Part shown: positions 42,484 to 50,254 of the stretch, in pieces | Layout of the letters: every line of letters starts with the position of its first letter | Numbering within the stretch: position 1 is the first letter of the stretch | Origin: Sphingobium nicotianae | Lineage (GTDB): Bacteria; Pseudomonadota; Alphaproteobacteria; Sphingomonadales; Sphingomonadaceae | DNA: 64,000 nucleotides | Assembly (NCBI RefSeq): GCF_018603885.1 | Contig: NZ_JAHGAW010000010.1 | Location: 62,001-126,000, forward strand | Reading direction: 5' to 3' | Notes under the pieces: model-generated | Database searches by the model: none | What the model saw: the letters and a program-made list of their open reading frames with translations, nothing else | Told to the model about the DNA's origin: nothing | Translations under genes and position numbers: made by a program

Positions 42484-43179
42484 ATGAACGAACTGATCGG
42501 CCGCGTCTTCAGGTTCGAGAAGACGGTATTCCCCGGCAGCAGCGCCCTGTACGGCAAGCTCGCCACGCACGGACAGAGCCCCAAGGCCCTGATGATCAGC
42601 TGCGCGGATTCCCGCGTGGTGCCCGAGCTCATTATGCAGGCGGAGCCGGGCGATCTCTTTGTCTGTCGCAATGCCGGCAACATCGTCCCGCCCTTCGCCA
42701 CTCAGAATGGCGGCGTCTCCTCGACCGTGGAATATGCCGTCGCAGCACTCGGCGTGCGCGATATCATCGTATGCGGCCATTCGGACTGCGGCGCGATGAA
42801 GGCGCTGAGCAAGCCGGAAACGCTCGACGGCATGCCCAATGTTGCGGCCTGGCTGCGTCACAGCGCTGCTGCGCAGCATGTCGTCAACAGCTGTTATCCC
42901 GATCTCGACGGGCATGACCGCATCCGCGCGATCAGCCTGGAGAATGTCGTGGCGCAGATCGCGCATCTGCGCACGCACCCGGCCGTCGCCGCCGCGATCG
43001 TGCGCGGCGAGATGGCGCTGCACGGCTGGTTCGTTGATATCCATGCCGGCCAGGTGCTCGGCCTCGATGGCGATACCGGCCGGTTCCTCGCTCTGCGCGA
43101 GGATCAGCCGCTCCCGGTCGCCGTCTCCTCGACGCCGCGCATGGCGATGGATTATGCGACGGTCGAGGCCGCCGAATGA
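42484..43179 (+). CDS. Beta-class carbonic anhydrase
   Basis: A 231-residue zinc enzyme interconverting CO2 and bicarbonate in the cytoplasm. Zinc ligands are Cys40 and Asp42 (SCADSRVVPE) with Arg44 paired to the Asp, and His99 and Cys102 (GHSDCGAM). The length is normal for the class. It overlaps the SulP gene by four bases (ATGA). SulP-type bicarbonate transporters commonly sit beside carbonic anhydrases, so the pair may supply bicarbonate or balance CO2/HCO3. Confidence 0.93.
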   Translation: MNELIGRVFRFEKTVFPGSSALYGKLATHGQSPKALMISCADSRVVPELIMQAEPGDLFVCRNAGNIVPPFATQNGGVSSTVEYAVAALGVRDIIVCGHSDCGAMKALSKPETLDGMPNVAAWLRHSAAAQHVVNSCYPDLDGHDRIRAISLENVVAQIAHLRTHPAVAAAIVRGEMALHGWFVDIHAGQVLGLDGDTGRFLALREDQPLPVAVSSTPRMAMDYATVEAAE

Positions 43180-44702
43180 TCGCCGCGCTTAAGGATCGCC
43201 TCTTCGGCCCCGCCATCGCGCGGGATCTGACCGCTTCCATCGTCGTCTTCCTGGTCGCCATGCCACTCTGCATGGGCATCGCGATCGCGTCCGGCGTCCC
43301 GCCCGAGAAGGGGCTGATCACGGGCATCATCGGCGGTGTCGTCGTCGGCCTGTTTGCAGGATCGCCGCTGCAGGTCAGCGGCCCGGCGGCGGGCCTTGCC
43401 GTCATCGTCTTCGAGTTCGTGCGCGATCATGGGCTGTCGGCGCTCGGGCCGGTGCTGGTGCTCGCCGGCCTGCTCCAGCTCGTCGCGGGCGCGCTGCGCA
43501 TGGGCGGCTTCTTCCGGTCGATTTCGCCGGCGGTCGTCCATGGCATGCTGGCCGGCATCGGCGCGCTGATCGTCATCGGGCAGTTCCACATCCTGTTCGA
43601 CAGCCGCCCGCTTTCCAGCGGCCTCGAGAATCTCGCCGCCATGCCGGGTCGCGTCCTCGGCCTCTCGCCCTTCGATCTGCGCAACACCGAGTTCGCGCTG
43701 ATGATCGGCCTGATCACGATCGCCGCGATGCTCGGCTGGGAGAAATTCCGTCCCGCCAGCCTGCGGCTCGTTCCGGGCGCGCTCATCGGCGTGACGCTCG
43801 CGACACTGATTGCCTTCCTGACCGGGCTGGAGATCGCGCGCGTCGACGTCCCCGCCTCGATCATGGGCGCCATCGATGCGCCCGGGACGGGCTTCCTGGC
43901 GCCCCTCGCCAGCCCGGCCCTGCTCGTCACGGCGCTCGCCATCGCCTTCATCGCCAGCGCCGAGACGCTGCTCTCGGCGGCAGCGGTCGATCGCATGCAT
44001 GACGGGGTGCGGACCGACTACAACAAGGAGCTGCGCTCGCAGGGCATCGGCAATCTGCTCTGCGGTCTCGCGGGCGCCCTGCCGATGACCGGCGTGATCG
44101 TGCGCAGCTCGGCCAATGTTCAGGCCGGCGCCCGGTCGCGGCGCTCGACCATCCTCCACGGCGTCTGGATCCTCGGCTTCGTGGCGCTGCTCCCATGGCT
44201 GCTCAAGGAAATCCCGATGGCGGCGCTCGGCGGCATTCTCGTCGTCACCGGCTGGCGGCTGGTCAGCCTGTCTCACGTGCGCCACCTGTTCGCGAGCTAC
44301 GGCCTGCTCCCCGCCGCGACCTGGGCCGTGACCTTCATCCTGGTGGTGATGACGGACCTACTGACCGGCGTGCTGGTCGGCCTTGCCTTGTCGCTCATCG
44401 AGCTCATTCCGCATCGCAAGAGCCTGCGGCTCGCCGTCGACGAGGATCATGCCGAGGAGGAGAGCCGCCTGCGGCTCGACGGCTCGGCGACCTTCGTCAG
44501 CCTCACGCGTCTGACCGGCACGCTGGAGCGCCTGCCCACCGGCCGCGATATTCATATCGACGTCCATCGCCTGCGCGGCATCGACCATACCAGCGCCGAG
44601 ATGGTGCGCGAATGGATCGCCCGCCGGATCGCGGGCGGCCAGAGCGTGGCGATGGCCGGCCCGCAACCGATGGTCGATCGACTCCTTCCCCCCGCGCACT
44701 AG
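43176..44702 (+). CDS. SulP-family anion transporter with STAS domain
   Basis: A 508-residue inner-membrane transporter. The start reads ASIVVFLVAMPLCMGIAIASG, the SulP signature helix, with about 10-12 membrane segments up to residue 410, and a C-terminal cytoplasmic STAS domain (ATFVSLTRL, then DIHIDVHRLRGIDHTS). Substrates in the family are sulfate, bicarbonate and dicarboxylates. Its coupling to carbonic anhydrase favours bicarbonate, as for BicA, but this is inference. A strong hairpin follows the stop. Confidence 0.9.
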   Translation: MIAALKDRLFGPAIARDLTASIVVFLVAMPLCMGIAIASGVPPEKGLITGIIGGVVVGLFAGSPLQVSGPAAGLAVIVFEFVRDHGLSALGPVLVLAGLLQLVAGALRMGGFFRSISPAVVHGMLAGIGALIVIGQFHILFDSRPLSSGLENLAAMPGRVLGLSPFDLRNTEFALMIGLITIAAMLGWEKFRPASLRLVPGALIGVTLATLIAFLTGLEIARVDVPASIMGAIDAPGTGFLAPLASPALLVTALAIAFIASAETLLSAAAVDRMHDGVRTDYNKELRSQGIGNLLCGLAGALPMTGVIVRSSANVQAGARSRRSTILHGVWILGFVALLPWLLKEIPMAALGGILVVTGWRLVSLSHVRHLFASYGLLPAATWAVTFILVVMTDLLTGVLVGLALSLIELIPHRKSLRLAVDEDHAEEESRLRLDGSATFVSLTRLTGTLERLPTGRDIHIDVHRLRGIDHTSAEMVREWIARRIAGGQSVAMAGPQPMVDRLLPPAH

Positions 44703-44730
44703 GGCTCACCCCGGCCCCGCGACGTGCGCC

Positions 44731-44766
44731 TGCCGGATCGTGGCAATGATTTGTCACGATCCGGCA
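44731..44766 (+). terminator. Hairpin after the SulP gene
   Basis: TGCCGGATCGTG (44731-44742) pairs perfectly with CACGATCCGGCA (44755-44766) across a 12-base loop, just after the SulP stop. There is no T tract, so it may need Rho or act as an RNA-stabilising end. Confidence 0.6.
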
Positions 44767-44908
44767 AACCTCCAGCGAAACTGACCCGCTAGCTTGGCCT
44801 TCTCTGCAGGACCGACCACCAGCTACGCTTCCCCGCTTCGCTGAGATGCAAGGCCTGCAGAGCGCAGGATGGAACGATTACCCAACCGAAAACAAAGGGG
44901 ATTGTTCC

Positions 44909-45721
44909 TTGAAAAACATAGTCATCGCGGCCGCGCTGCTGACGCTGCCCGCCGCCCCTGCCCTCGCGCAGGACGAGGATGCGTCGCCGATCACCGTCTC
45001 CGGTTCGGCGGCGCTGGTGAGCGATTATCGGTTCCGCGGCGTGTCGCAGACCGACGAGCAGATGGCGGTCCAGGCTGGCATGTCGGTCAGCCATGACAGC
45101 GGCCTCTATGCCGGCGCCTGGGCCTCCAACCTCGCCGGCTGGGGCACCTTCGGCGGTGCCAATATGGAGCTCGATCTCTATGCGGGCTACAAGTTGCCGA
45201 TCGGCGCGGCGACGCTCGACGTCGGCCTCACCTGGTACATGTATCCGGGCGGCGCGGACAAGACCGACTTCGCCGAGCCTTATGCCAAGCTGAGCACCAC
45301 GCTGGGTCCAGTCTCCGGCCTCATCGGCGTCGCCTATGCCCCGGCGCAGGAAGCGCTCGGCAACTGGAGCAACACCCCGCAAAGCGCCATCGGCGACAAA
45401 GAGGATAATCTCTATCTCTGGGGCGATCTCTCGAGCGGCGTGCCCGGCACGCCGGTGACGCTCAAGGCCCATCTCGGCTATTCGGACGGCAATCCCGGCC
45501 TCGGCCCCAACGGCACCAGCGTCGCGCCGACCGGCACATATTGGGACTGGATGCTCGGCGCGGATCTCGTCGCCGGCCCCGTCACGCTGGGCGTCGCCTA
45601 TGTCGACACCAGCATCTCGAATGCCGATCGCCAATATCTCCTGCCGAACCTCGGCAACACCAAGGACGGTTCGACCATCGCCGGCCCCAAGGTCGTCGCC
45701 TCGATCACCGCGGCTTTCTGA
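44909..45721 (+). CDS. TorF-family putative outer-membrane porin
   Basis: A 270-residue outer-membrane beta-barrel. The signal peptide ends at ALAQ; the start of the mature part, ITVSGSAALVSDYRFRGVSQTDE, is the hallmark of the TorF/CHP02001 group. Beta strands alternate aromatic and small residues to the terminal ITAAF. The start is TTG at 44909 with AGGGGA eight or nine bases before it; a longer frame start upstream has no support. Substrate not known; it may be expressed under control of the nearby OmpR-type regulator. Confidence 0.85.
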   Translation: MKNIVIAAALLTLPAAPALAQDEDASPITVSGSAALVSDYRFRGVSQTDEQMAVQAGMSVSHDSGLYAGAWASNLAGWGTFGGANMELDLYAGYKLPIGAATLDVGLTWYMYPGGADKTDFAEPYAKLSTTLGPVSGLIGVAYAPAQEALGNWSNTPQSAIGDKEDNLYLWGDLSSGVPGTPVTLKAHLGYSDGNPGLGPNGTSVAPTGTYWDWMLGADLVAGPVTLGVAYVDTSISNADRQYLLPNLGNTKDGSTIAGPKVVASITAAF

Positions 45722-45728
45722 CGAAGCG

Positions 45729-45755
45729 GGGCGTGTCGGCGGCGACCGGCACGCC
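45729..45755 (+). terminator. Hairpin after the porin gene
   Basis: GGGCGTGTCGG and CCGGCACGCCC form an 11-bp stem with one G-T pair around CGGCGA, eight bases after the porin stop. A CTTCC follows instead of a T tract. Confidence 0.55.
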
Positions 45756-45843
45756 CTTCCGTCCCCGCGCCGCAAGATGAGCGGCCGTTGGAGCGGTGCC
45801 TAATCTCTGGTATCCGCAGCCGGTATCATCCGGAGGGCATGCC

Positions 45844-46308
45844 ATGACGAACAGAGACGCGCTCTTGTCAGCCATGGCTCTTTGCCTGCTGCTCGCGCCC
45901 GCTGCCCACGCCGCCGAACCTACCGGGCGGATTACCGGCGTGGGCGGCATCTTCTTCAAGAGCAAGGATCCCAAGGCTCTGATGGCCTGGTATCGCGATG
46001 TGCTGGGGATAAAGATCGAGGCATGGGGCGGCGCGGCCATGACGTATGACGCCCCCGGACACCCGCCCGCGGTGATCGTGAATGCTTTCCGCGAGACCTC
46101 CGGCTACATGAACCCGTCGACGCGCGAGTTCATGCTCAACTTCGCGGTCGACGATCTCTCCGCTTTTCTCGATCGCCTGAAGGCAAAAGGCGTCGCCGTG
46201 CTCAAGCGCGATGACAGCGATCCCAGTGGCAAGTTCGCCTGGATCATCGACCCCGACGGAACCAAGATCGAACTATGGGAGCCAAAGCCCGAACCCGCGC
46301 CGAAATAG
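45844..46308 (+). CDS. VOC/glyoxalase-like protein with signal peptide
   Basis: A 154-residue protein with a signal peptide (MALCLLLAPAAHA) and then a single VOC (glyoxalase/bleomycin resistance/dioxygenase fold) module: GGIFFKSKDPKALMAWYRDVLG, a middle strand and WIIDPDGTKIELWEP at the end, whose Glu is a typical metal ligand. The fold usually occurs in the cytoplasm, so export is unusual. The ATG at 45844 has GGAGG seven bases before it. Its activity cannot be told. Confidence 0.78.
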   Translation: MTNRDALLSAMALCLLLAPAAHAAEPTGRITGVGGIFFKSKDPKALMAWYRDVLGIKIEAWGGAAMTYDAPGHPPAVIVNAFRETSGYMNPSTREFMLNFAVDDLSAFLDRLKAKGVAVLKRDDSDPSGKFAWIIDPDGTKIELWEPKPEPAPK

Positions 46309-46344
46309 GGATCCAGAGCCCGACGCCGGAGCCGTTGCGGCCGG

Positions 46345-47772
46345 TCAATATCCGAGGAGAGCCTTCACCTCGAGATATTCTTCCATGCCGTACAGGCCAT
46401 ATTCCCGACCATTGCCGGATTGCCGGTAACCGCCGAACGGCGCGTGGCGCGACCAGGCGGGATAATTGATATGCACCTGACCGGCGCGAATCTGCCGGGC
46501 CACCCGCCGGGCGCTCTCCAGATTGGCCGACTGGACATGCGAGCTCAGGCCATAGACGGTCGCGTTGGCGATGCGGATCGCGTCGTCCTCATTCTCATAG
46601 GGCATGAGGACGACCACCGGCCCGAAAATCTCCTCCTGCGCGATCCGCATGTCCGGCGTCACTTCGGAGAAGATGGTCGGCCGCGCGAAATAGCCTCGAT
46701 TGAGGCCCGGCGGCAGGCCGAGGCCCCCGCAGATCAGCTTGGCGCCCTGGTCAATGCCCGACTGGATGAGTGCCTGCACCTTCGCGAACTGCGCCGCATT
46801 GGCGAGCGGACCGATGAAGGCGCTCTCGTCGAGCGGATGGGCGACGATGATCCCGTTGGCGGCCTCGGCGGCCAGCGCCTCCACGTCAGCAAGGCGCGCG
46901 GCCGGCACCAACATTCGGGTCGGCGCGGTGCAGGACTGGCCGACATTGCGCATCGCGCCGAGCACGCCCTTCGGGACGGCGCTCGCGAAATCCGCGTCTT
47001 CCAGGAACACATTGGGGGACTTGCCGCCCAGTTCCTGCACCACGCGCTTGATCGTCGGGGCGGCGGCCTGCGCCACCTGTATGCCCGCGCGCGTCGAGCC
47101 GGTGAACGAGACCATGTCGATGTCCGGATGGGCGGAGATGGCCGCGCCCACTTCGTCGCCACTGCCGTTGACGAGATTGAACACCCCGGCCGGCGTCCCG
47201 GCATCATGCATCACCTGCGCGAACAGCAAAGCGCTGAACGGCGAAAGCTCGCTGGGTTTCAGCACCACCGTGCATCCCGCAGCGATGGCCGGCGCGACTT
47301 TGGCGGTGATCTGATAGAGCGGCCAGTTCCAGGGCGTGATCAGCCCGCAGACGCCGATCGGCTCTTTCCGGACGGTGATGTCGCCCATCCGCGTCTCGAA
47401 CTGAAAGTCGCCCAGCACCTCGATCGCCGCGCGCACATGCTCGATGCCGTAAAAAACCTGACCGGCGCGCGCGAAGCTGATCGCCGCGCCCATCTCCGCG
47501 ACGATCGCCTGCGCGAATGCCTCGGTCCGCGCTTCCAGCAGCTCCCTGATGCGCGTCAGCAGCGCGAGCCGGTCCGCCACCGAGTTGTTCGAGAAGCTGC
47601 CAAAGGCGCGCCGCGCGGCTGCGACGGCGAGATCGACATCCGTTGCCGAACCCGCCGCGACATGGCCGATCACCTCTTCCGTAGCCGGATTATAGACGGG
47701 AATTCGCGGCGCATCCGCACGATCCAGCCACGCTCCATCCACGTAGAAGCGCATGTCGTCATTCATGGACAT
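46345..47772 (-). CDS. hapE: Aldehyde dehydrogenase, probable 4-hydroxymuconic semialdehyde dehydrogenase
   Basis: A 475-residue aldehyde dehydrogenase with Asn149 (PWNWP), Glu247 (QELGGKSP) and Cys281 (GQSCTAPT). It directly follows the hydroquinone dioxygenase subunit genes in the order hapC-hapD-hapE known for hydroquinone degradation, so its most likely job is oxidising 4-hydroxymuconic semialdehyde to maleylacetate. The ATG at 47772 follows AAGGA; a second in-frame ATG is two codons later. No maleylacetate reductase gene is in the window. Symbol assigned from context, less from sequence. Confidence 0.8.
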   Translation of the reverse strand: MSMNDDMRFYVDGAWLDRADAPRIPVYNPATEEVIGHVAAGSATDVDLAVAAARRAFGSFSNNSVADRLALLTRIRELLEARTEAFAQAIVAEMGAAISFARAGQVFYGIEHVRAAIEVLGDFQFETRMGDITVRKEPIGVCGLITPWNWPLYQITAKVAPAIAAGCTVVLKPSELSPFSALLFAQVMHDAGTPAGVFNLVNGSGDEVGAAISAHPDIDMVSFTGSTRAGIQVAQAAAPTIKRVVQELGGKSPNVFLEDADFASAVPKGVLGAMRNVGQSCTAPTRMLVPAARLADVEALAAEAANGIIVAHPLDESAFIGPLANAAQFAKVQALIQSGIDQGAKLICGGLGLPPGLNRGYFARPTIFSEVTPDMRIAQEEIFGPVVVLMPYENEDDAIRIANATVYGLSSHVQSANLESARRVARQIRAGQVHINYPAWSRHAPFGGYRQSGNGREYGLYGMEEYLEVKALLGY

Positions 47773-47782
47773 TGGAAATCCT

Positions 47783-48772
47783 TCAGCCGAAATCGACCGG
47801 ATATGGTTTGAGGTCACCCGAGGCATAGCGCGTTTCCAGGCCGGGTGTCCCGTTTTCCAGCACCATGAGCATCGATCGTTTCGGCGAGAAGCCCTGATGC
47901 CGAATGTCGGCCGGCATCGCGCAGACATCTCCCGCCTTCATCACCACCCGGCCGCGCGGCGCGCCCGTATTCTTGTCGGCGATGTTCCAGTGGATCTCGT
48001 CGGAGAGCTGAATGAACCACTCGTTGCGGTCGTTGCCGTGGATCACCGGCAGCATATGCTCCTCGGACGTCACGCAGCAGATGTTGGCGCGCGTGACCGC
48101 GCTGATCGACGGGTTCCAGGTCACGTCCGAGCGGGCGATATGCTCGAAGAGGTTGATCGCATGGAGTTGCCCCTCGAAGCCCGGCTCGCAGACGATCTCG
48201 GGCGCATCGAAGTTCATGTCGGCAAAGGCGCGGTTGATCGGATGACCGGTCGCGTCGGATCGCACGCTCTTGTCGCCCTCCAGACCCAGCATGCGGTCGG
48301 CGGCGATGAAGGCGCGCAGCAGCGGGTCGGTCCGCTCCTTGCCCTTGGGGCCCATCGGCGATCCGGTCTCCAGCGGGGCGTTCAGGGGATCATAGCCTTC
48401 GCTGATCCAGTCGCGCGAGATCGTCTCGAAAGCATGCGCCACCGTCTCCGCCGGGAAGGTCTCGAGCAGGTCGATGCCGGCTTCCTTGCAGCCCCGGTCA
48501 TAGGAGCCCGCGAAAATGTCCACCGTGCCGTAATGATTGGTGGTGCCGAATATGTCGTCGAAGAAGATCCAGCCGTAGAAGAAGCCCCAGCCGATATCGC
48601 GTACCATTGCGCGCAGGAAGCGGTCGATCTCGATGATGTGGCTGCCCCTGGGCCAGGTGATGTGGGCGAAATATTCGTCCCGGCGGAACGTGAAGCTGCC
48701 GAGTCTGAAGCTGGTATAGCCCGTATCTGGATCGGTGCCGATTTTCTCGATTCCTGCGTCCATCACGTCCAT
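47783..48772 (-). CDS. hapD: Hydroquinone 1,2-dioxygenase, large (catalytic) subunit
   Basis: A 329-residue cupin-fold protein, the catalytic Fe(II) subunit that cleaves the hydroquinone ring to 4-hydroxymuconic semialdehyde. The metal site shows as His245, Asn247 and Glu251 (IHGNDRNEW) with His292 (IRHQG). The spacings 2, 4 and 41 equal those of the ligands I recall for PnpD (His256, Asn258, Glu262, His303). Length and pairing with a 163-residue partner also match HapCD/PnpCD. The ATG follows GAGAGGA. It should form a heterotetramer with the small subunit encoded 11 bases upstream. Confidence 0.88.
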   Translation of the reverse strand: MDVMDAGIEKIGTDPDTGYTSFRLGSFTFRRDEYFAHITWPRGSHIIEIDRFLRAMVRDIGWGFFYGWIFFDDIFGTTNHYGTVDIFAGSYDRGCKEAGIDLLETFPAETVAHAFETISRDWISEGYDPLNAPLETGSPMGPKGKERTDPLLRAFIAADRMLGLEGDKSVRSDATGHPINRAFADMNFDAPEIVCEPGFEGQLHAINLFEHIARSDVTWNPSISAVTRANICCVTSEEHMLPVIHGNDRNEWFIQLSDEIHWNIADKNTGAPRGRVVMKAGDVCAMPADIRHQGFSPKRSMLMVLENGTPGLETRYASGDLKPYPVDFG

Positions 48773-48783
48773 CGATCCTCTCC

Positions 48784-49275
48784 CTATCGCAGCGTGCAGA
48801 TTTCCGACCAGCGCTTGATCGTCACCGGGCCGTCGACCGTCTGGATGATCGCGACGGCGGGTTTGCTCGACACCAGCTGATAGGCCGCGCCCTCGGGCAG
48901 CAGCACCTGATGGCCGCGCCGCGCCGTGACGCGACCCATTGCCGGGCCGTTGGGCTTGGCGCCCAGCTGAACCGCCCCGCCCTCGTGGCTGGGCCGCTGG
49001 CCATCGGCCAGCTTGATGAAGTTGAAGCTGACCTCACCGTCCATCACCAGCGCGAATTCGTCATGCGGCGCGGCGTACCAGGGCGAGTCCCCCTCGACGC
49101 GCATCACCTCGGCGACATAGTCGAGATTCTGCACCACCGCGACGCGCTCGAACGGGCTGGCGGCGCCGGCTACCTCGAAAATATTGGAAAAGGCGTATTT
49201 CTGCAGGTCGTCGTCGAGCTCGATCAGACCCTTCTCATAGGAATCGAGCGTCCCGACATGCGTGCGATAGACCAT
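48784..49275 (-). CDS. hapC: Hydroquinone 1,2-dioxygenase, small subunit
   Basis: A 163-residue cupin-like protein. YRTHVGTLDSYEKGLIELDDD at the start and APHDEFALVMDGEVSFNFIKL in the middle resemble the small subunit (about 18 kDa) of the type II hydroquinone dioxygenases from 4-hydroxyacetophenone, 4-nitrophenol and bisphenol degraders. It likely has a structural or substrate-positioning role. It is the first gene of the run hapC-hapD-hapE, with GGAGAGAGGGGA before the ATG. Confidence 0.85.
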   Translation of the reverse strand: MVYRTHVGTLDSYEKGLIELDDDLQKYAFSNIFEVAGAASPFERVAVVQNLDYVAEVMRVEGDSPWYAAPHDEFALVMDGEVSFNFIKLADGQRPSHEGGAVQLGAKPNGPAMGRVTARRGHQVLLPEGAAYQLVSSKPAVAIIQTVDGPVTIKRWSEICTLR

Positions 49276-49536
49276 CGCGATCCCCTCTCTCCTGTCCGCC
49301 GGCTGTCACCGTGCGCCGGAATGTTGCGCCTCGCTTCGGAGAAAGTCAAAACGGCTTTTCGATCGCCCGTCGTCGGGTGACGGTCGCTCCCTGAGCCCGT
49401 GGCACGCCCCGGCGGCTGATAGCGCCCAGCAGCCCGCGCATGGCCCAAAATCGGTTCCGGTTGACCGCGACCGCGCCATCGTTACTCTGCTCGATTATTG
49501 CCGTCCGCAGCTTCATGCGGGGGCGCGGAGAGGGTC
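49276..49536. promoter_or_regulatory. Divergent promoter region
   Basis: A 261-base gap separates the hydroquinone dioxygenase genes from a secreted protein gene on the other strand. GGAGAGGG and GGAGAGAGGGGA ribosome sites are at its ends. No regulator gene lies here and no clear operator was seen. Confidence 0.4.
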
Positions 49537-50223
49537 ATGATCGAGCGCTTGCTGACCGGTTCGACGATGTGCACGAGCGCGTGCATTGTCGCCATGATCG
49601 CCTGGACCCCGGCAATGGCGCAGGCCCGGGACGCCGCGTCCAACTGGGCAGAGATCGAGCGCTGCGGCGCCCTCGTCCGGGACAAGGATCGACATAGCTG
49701 CATGGATGCCGTGCTCGAACGCGCGGGCGTGTTGGCCAGCGCGGAAAAGCGGAGTGAGGCGGCCGTGGCCGAGAACCGCGAGACGTTCGGTCTGACCCGC
49801 ACACAGCGGGAGACTGCAGCTGTCAAGGGAACGGCCGCCGCGCAGCCTGCCGCGGCACCGCCTGTCAGTGCGCCGGCGCAGGTTGCGCCTGACGCGCCTG
49901 TCGTGTCGGCACCGGTCCAGCCTCCAGTCGTCGCGGCGGCCCCTGTCACGGCCGCGCCGGCCCCTCCCCCGCCGCCACAGCCGACAGCGCCGGCCAAAAC
50001 AGTGGACGGCATCGCGACAAGCATTGCCAAGGCGTTCGATCCCGGCAACCGGCTGATGATCTTCGTCACGGCGGAAGGGCAGATCTGGCAGCAGTCGGAA
50101 CTGAAGGATATCGGCCTGCCGCCCCGCACCGGGACGCCGTTCACGATCGAGAAGTCGGCGCTCGGCGGCTTCATGTGTCAGGTCGGCAAATACAAGACCT
50201 TCCGCTGCACCCGGCGGGCCTGA
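49537..50223 (+). CDS. Secreted protein with Pro/Ala-rich linker, function unknown
   Basis: A 228-residue protein: signal peptide (IVAMIAWTPAMAQA), an N-terminal part with two cysteines (IERCGALVRDKDRHSCMDAVLERAG), an Ala/Pro/Val-rich linker (about residues 85-150) and a C-terminal globular domain (GNRLMIFVTAEGQIWQQ, then GGFMCQVGKYKTFRCTRRA) with a second cysteine pair. The C-terminal part resembles the small beta-domain of many alphaproteobacterial secreted hypothetical proteins. The ATG at 49537 follows GGAGAGGG. No function is evident. Confidence 0.7.
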   Translation: MIERLLTGSTMCTSACIVAMIAWTPAMAQARDAASNWAEIERCGALVRDKDRHSCMDAVLERAGVLASAEKRSEAAVAENRETFGLTRTQRETAAVKGTAAAQPAAAPPVSAPAQVAPDAPVVSAPVQPPVVAAAPVTAAPAPPPPPQPTAPAKTVDGIATSIAKAFDPGNRLMIFVTAEGQIWQQSELKDIGLPPRTGTPFTIEKSALGGFMCQVGKYKTFRCTRRA

Positions 50224-50254
50224 CGCTGCTCCCTCCCCACTCGCCCACAGCTCG

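Noticed and set aside
44732..44800. GGCAAACC after the SulP gene as a second GEMM aptamer
   Set aside because: No GACGCAAAGCC or GGGGTTACC follows; it is part of a terminator-like hairpin.
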